Assembly: GCA_028694405.1 (NCBI GenBank)
Contig: JAQUTM010000090.1
Location: 1-8,663, forward strand
Direction: 5' to 3'
DNA: 8,663 bases
DNA from: Oscillospiraceae bacterium
GTDB lineage: Bacteria > Bacillota > Clostridia > Oscillospirales > Ruminococcaceae
Made by a program: the position numbers and the translations under genes. The notes beneath the pieces are model-generated. The model was not told where the DNA came from, did not search any database, and worked only from the letters and a program-made list of their open reading frames with translations. Position 1 is the first letter of the stretch; each line of letters begins with the position of its first letter. Shown piece by piece: positions 6,089 to 8,663 of this stretch.

Positions 6089-7231
6089 ATGAAAAGAGAA
6101 AATATATTGATTAAGAAAACATACCCGATTTTGGAAAAAATAAAAAATCTTTTGCAAGGCTGCAAAAAACGCTGTATTGCCATTGCGGTAAGTGCGGCAG
6201 TTTTAATATTATTTTGGGCACTGCGTCCATGCACCTTTTTTATGAACACAGTTATCACTTATATAACTGCACCGTTGGAACGTACAATGGCGTGGTTGTG
6301 CAGCTTTGTGCCTTTTTCAATGGCAGAGCTACTGTGGGCAGCAGGTATCGCTTTTGCTGTAATACTTGTTGTACGCGCTGTTTACAAAATTATAAAATAT
6401 CCGCAAAAGCTGCGTACAGTAGTACATTTTTTTGTCTCGTTGGTGTGTTGCGGCTTGGTGATATATAGTGGAGCCACGGTCTTGTGGGGAATAAATTATT
6501 ACGGGGATGGGTTTCAACAAAAGAGCGGTTTGTATGCCCAGCCTGTAAGTACAGAGGATTTGTATAACGTTACATCGTGGTTTGCCCAGCAACTTGCTTT
6601 AACGGCTAATACTGTACCCCGAGATACAAAAGGTAGTTTTGCCGCCACAAAAAACGATATTTTTGATGCCTCCTTGCAGGTTTATCAAAATGTAGAGCAG
6701 CAGTACCCTTTTTTACAGACGCAAAGCCTAAAGCCCAAAGAAATGGTTTTTTCATGGGTAATGAGCCTGATTCAATTTACAGGCTTTTACTTTCCTTTTA
6801 CAGGCGAGGCAAACATTAACACCCATGCTCCTATGTGCCTTGTTCCGGCAACCATTGCCCACGAGCTGGCACATCAACGCGGTGTTGCCGCAGAGCAGGA
6901 GGCAAACTTTGTTGCTGTTTTGGCCGCCACAACCAGTGAAGAGCAGACGTATGTCTACTCGGGGTATCTGCTGGGATATATCCATTTGAGCAACGCTTTG
7001 TATAAAGCCGACCGCGAAAAATGGAGAGAAGTAGCAAATAGCTTGCCGCCCGCAGCAATACAGGATTTAAACGAAAACAATGCTTACTGGGCTCAATTTG
7101 AAACGCCGGTAGCTACCGCAGCCGAAACCGTGTATACCGGCTTTTTACAAAGCTACGGGCAAACAATGGGTATGCAAAGCTATGGTGCCTGTGTTGATTT
7201 ACTTGTAGCGTATTATAAGGCTGTTATTTAA
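6089..7231 (+). CDS. DUF3810 family membrane protein, predicted zinc metallopeptidase
   Basis: The 380-residue protein has three or four membrane helices (about 28-45, possibly 50-73, 78-98, 108-131), then a large domain from about 135. Family-typical patches are WGINYY just after the last helix, GFYFPFTGEAN (232-242), and the zinc-site helix H258-E-L-A-H262-Q-R-G. An E-x-E pair (E269, E271) a short distance later could supply the third zinc ligand, as in gluzincin-type peptidases. HExxH with this spacing makes a membrane-bound peptidase likely, but no substrate is known to me for DUF3810. Which side of the membrane the catalytic domain faces depends on whether three or four helices cross. 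The ATG at 6089 has only a weak ribosome binding site (CAGAGA). It lies 99 bases after the GGDEF-EAL stop with a weak hairpin between, so partial co-transcription is possible. The family call is strong; the activity is inferred. Confidence 0.9.
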   Translation: MKRENILIKKTYPILEKIKNLLQGCKKRCIAIAVSAAVLILFWALRPCTFFMNTVITYITAPLERTMAWLCSFVPFSMAELLWAAGIAFAVILVVRAVYKIIKYPQKLRTVVHFFVSLVCCGLVIYSGATVLWGINYYGDGFQQKSGLYAQPVSTEDLYNVTSWFAQQLALTANTVPRDTKGSFAATKNDIFDASLQVYQNVEQQYPFLQTQSLKPKEMVFSWVMSLIQFTGFYFPFTGEANINTHAPMCLVPATIAHELAHQRGVAAEQEANFVAVLAATTSEEQTYVYSGYLLGYIHLSNALYKADREKWREVANSLPPAAIQDLNENNAYWAQFETPVATAAETVYTGFLQSYGQTMGMQSYGACVDLLVAYYKAVI

Positions 7232-7312
7232 AGCTTGGCATAGGCTTATGAGACAAACACGCAGATAACAGATAATACCAAAGGGATAAAAGCCGGAATA
7301 TTGATAGAATTT

Positions 7313-7362
7313 ACTGCCGTATACGGCCCTAAGCAAGGGCTGTATATCGGCAGTATTTTTTT
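7313..7362 (+). terminator. Strong intrinsic terminator after the DUF3810 gene
   Basis: A long stem of about 18 bp (7313-7330 with 7336-7354) with one bulged T and one G-U pair closes a 5-base AAGCA loop and is followed by seven T (7356-7362). It begins 81 bases after the stop and separates this gene from the ABC transporter operon. Confidence 0.92.
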
Positions 7363-7515
7363 GATGGCAAAAGCAAAAAAGCGGGAAAAAAGGCAAAATA
7401 TAATTTTCACAAAAACGTCGCAATAAGTACGATATCTTTTCACCAATTACTCCTAAAATATGGTATAGATTTTACGCGTACAGAGTAAAAGCAAATAATT
7501 AGGAGGCGACTACAT
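7363..7515 (+). other. AT-rich leader and promoter region of the ABC transporter operon
   Basis: No gene is supported. Possible -10 boxes are TATAAT at 7399-7404 and TATAGA at 7464-7469, but neither has a convincing -35 box 16-18 bases upstream. The 8-base palindrome TACGCGTA lies at 7473-7480. The operon promoter must be here because a strong terminator closes the region on the left. Confidence 0.35.
7501..7506 (+). promoter_or_regulatory. Ribosome binding site for the TTG start of the ABC ATPase
   Basis: A consensus AGGAGG lies 9 bases before TTG at 7516. No ATG or GTG is placed to use it, so the rare TTG start is well supported; the resulting N-terminus MIEVKNLVKRYG is the standard one for ABC ATPases. 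Confidence 0.88.
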
Positions 7516-8553
7516 TTGATTGAAGTAAAAAACCTGGTAAAACGCTATGGGGCACATACCGCTGTAAATGATTTATCTTTTACTGTACAAAAAGGCCAGA
7601 TATATGGCTTTTTAGGGCCTAACGGGGCAGGTAAATCTACTACCATGAATATTATGACAGGCTATCTTGCACCAACCGCGGGCGAAGTTATTATTGACGG
7701 ACACAATATTTTAGAAGAGCCGGAAGCGGCAAAAAAATGCGTAGGCTATTTGCCCGAGTTACCGCCTTTATATGCAGATATGACGGTGACAGAATATTTG
7801 CAGTTTGTTGCAGAACTGAAAAAAATACCCAAGGCGGAACGGGAGAGCAGTATAGACAAAGTAATTACACTAACAAAATTGGAAGAAGTACAGGCGCGGC
7901 TTATTCGCAATTTATCCAAGGGCTATAAACAGCGTGTAGGCTTGGCAATGGCCGTTTTGGGGTTTCCGCCTGTTATTATTTTAGACGAGCCTACCGTTGG
8001 CTTAGACCCCAAACAAATTATAGAGATAAGAGATTTAATACGCCAGCTTGCCGAAAACCATACAGTTATTCTCAGCTCACATATTCTCTCTGAAGTGAGC
8101 GCTGTTTGTGACCATATTCTTATTATTTCCCATGGAAAACTGGTTGCCAGCGACAGTCCTGCAAATTTGGAAAAATTGTTTAGCGGCGCGCGCACCTTAA
8201 CCGTTACCGTTAAAGCAACACAGCCCCAGCTTGCCGATGTTTTAGCAAAGCTAGAAAATATAAGTCAAGTTACCTATCCGGAGCCGCAAGACGGAGCAAC
8301 AAGCGCTATAATTACCACACAAGCAGAAGTGGATATTCGAGAAAAATTGTTTTATGCCTGTGCAGAGGCAAAATGCCCTATTTTGCTTATGCAGCAGGCA
8401 AAGGCATCTCTGGAAGAAGTATTTTTAGAGCTTACCAGTGAAGATTATGAGGCTGCTGCTTCGCCGCTTGTACAAACACAAGAGTCAACGGATATTATGC
8501 AGGAAGACACATTAGCAAAGCAGGAGGCGGACGAAAATGAAAGCAATTTATAA
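7516..8553 (+). CDS. ABC transporter ATP-binding protein (GldA/NosF-like, ABC-2 exporter)
   Basis: This 345-residue cytoplasmic ATPase powers an ABC-2 type exporter with the permease encoded next. Motifs in order: Walker A GPNGAGKST (34-42), Q-loop region VGYLPE (76-81) with Glu where many families have Gln, signature LSKGYKQ (133-139), Walker B VIILDEP with D157 and catalytic E158, D-loop GLDP, and switch H189. The LSKGY signature and YLPE loop are typical of the GldA/NosF branch rather than of LSGGQ importers. Residues of about 210-310 form the extra C-terminal domain seen in this branch. A roughly 30-residue acidic tail follows (Q/E/D-rich, about 315-345). It starts at TTG behind a consensus RBS, and its last 17 bases overlap the permease gene, suggesting translational coupling. 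The cargo is unknown. Confidence 0.95.
   Translation: MIEVKNLVKRYGAHTAVNDLSFTVQKGQIYGFLGPNGAGKSTTMNIMTGYLAPTAGEVIIDGHNILEEPEAAKKCVGYLPELPPLYADMTVTEYLQFVAELKKIPKAERESSIDKVITLTKLEEVQARLIRNLSKGYKQRVGLAMAVLGFPPVIILDEPTVGLDPKQIIEIRDLIRQLAENHTVILSSHILSEVSAVCDHILIISHGKLVASDSPANLEKLFSGARTLTVTVKATQPQLADVLAKLENISQVTYPEPQDGATSAIITTQAEVDIREKLFYACAEAKCPILLMQQAKASLEEVFLELTSEDYEAAASPLVQTQESTDIMQEDTLAKQEADENESNL
8522..8527 (+). promoter_or_regulatory. Ribosome binding site of the permease gene, inside the ATPase gene
   Basis: AGGAGG lies 9 bases before the ATG at 8537, inside the last codons of the ATPase gene. It decides the permease start. Confidence 0.85.
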
Positions 8554-8663
8554 AAAAGAGCTAAACTCTTATTTTAACGGTATGATTGGATATGTTTTTG
8601 TTGCTTGCACGGTGGCTTTTATCGGAATTTATTTTATGGCCTACAATATGCAAGGCGGATATC
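8537..8663 (+). CDS. ABC-2 type transporter permease, N-terminal fragment (runs off window)
   Basis: Forty-two residues are visible, starting MKAIYKKELNSYFNGMIGYV and continuing into a hydrophobic stretch (about 17-35) that is the first membrane helix. The opening K-x-x-x-K-E-L-x-S-Y-F followed by G-Y-V-F is typical of GldF/NosY-like permeases that pair with the type of ATPase encoded just upstream. It overlaps that gene by 17 bases in another frame and has its own consensus RBS. The 3' end lies beyond the right edge, so the number of helices and any further operon members cannot be seen. Confidence 0.88.
   Translation, partial: MKAIYKKELNSYFNGMIGYVFVACTVAFIGIYFMAYNMQGGY

Noticed and set aside
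7199..7446. Minus-strand open frames over the terminator and ABC operon leader
   Set aside because: They run through a strong plus-strand terminator hairpin and show no domain; best read as chance.
1..8663. Search for mobile elements, CRISPR arrays, tRNA genes, retron or toxin-antitoxin systems
   Set aside because: I saw no regularly spaced repeats, transposase or reverse transcriptase motifs, tRNA-like cloverleaf, or paired small genes; apart from the spacers, the window is ordinary single-copy genes.

Overview
The window looks like a chromosomal segment from an anaerobic, low-to-medium GC Firmicute, most plausibly a clostridial Oscillospiraceae/Ruminococcaceae-type genome. This is an inference. 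It rests on strong AGGAGG-type ribosome binding sites, a TTG start, short U-tailed intrinsic terminators between genes, a rubrerythrin, a DUF3810 protein, and a phosphoribosyltransferase resembling ones I recall from that group. I see no tRNA, rRNA, CRISPR array, insertion sequence, integrase or phage gene.

Layout, left to right. (1) Bases 1-438 carry the C-terminal part of a GNAT acetyltransferase, cut by the left edge and closed by a strong terminator. (2) At 658-1841 a rubrerythrin (anaerobic peroxide defence) is followed 56 bases later by a cysteine-rich four-helix membrane protein of unknown function. A hairpin lies between the two and a terminator follows. (3) At 2046-2684, on the minus strand, is a phosphoribosyltransferase-like protein with an atypical PRPP loop and a C-terminal cysteine cluster. 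A terminator-like hairpin sits in its leader directly before the ribosome binding site. (4) At 2918-5989, divergent from it, is a 1023-residue membrane sensor with GGDEF and EAL domains, so a cyclic di-GMP enzyme. (5) At 6089-7231 is a DUF3810 membrane protein with an HELAH zinc-peptidase motif, followed by a strong terminator. (6) At 7516 to the right edge an ABC exporter operon begins: an ATPase with a TTG start, and a permease that overlaps it by 17 bases and runs off the window.

Most neighbours are independent transcription units separated by hairpins, so the window does not read as one integrated new system. Two pairs look functionally linked: ATPase with permease (clear), and rubrerythrin with the cysteine-rich membrane protein (suggestive). 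The items most worth following up are the leader hairpin of the phosphoribosyltransferase gene, whose pairing fits the minus-strand RNA better than the plus strand; that protein's non-canonical PRPP loop; the unknown cysteine-rich membrane protein; and the GGDEF-EAL protein, whose EAL site looks intact while its GGDEF domain has a variant motif and no inhibitory site.
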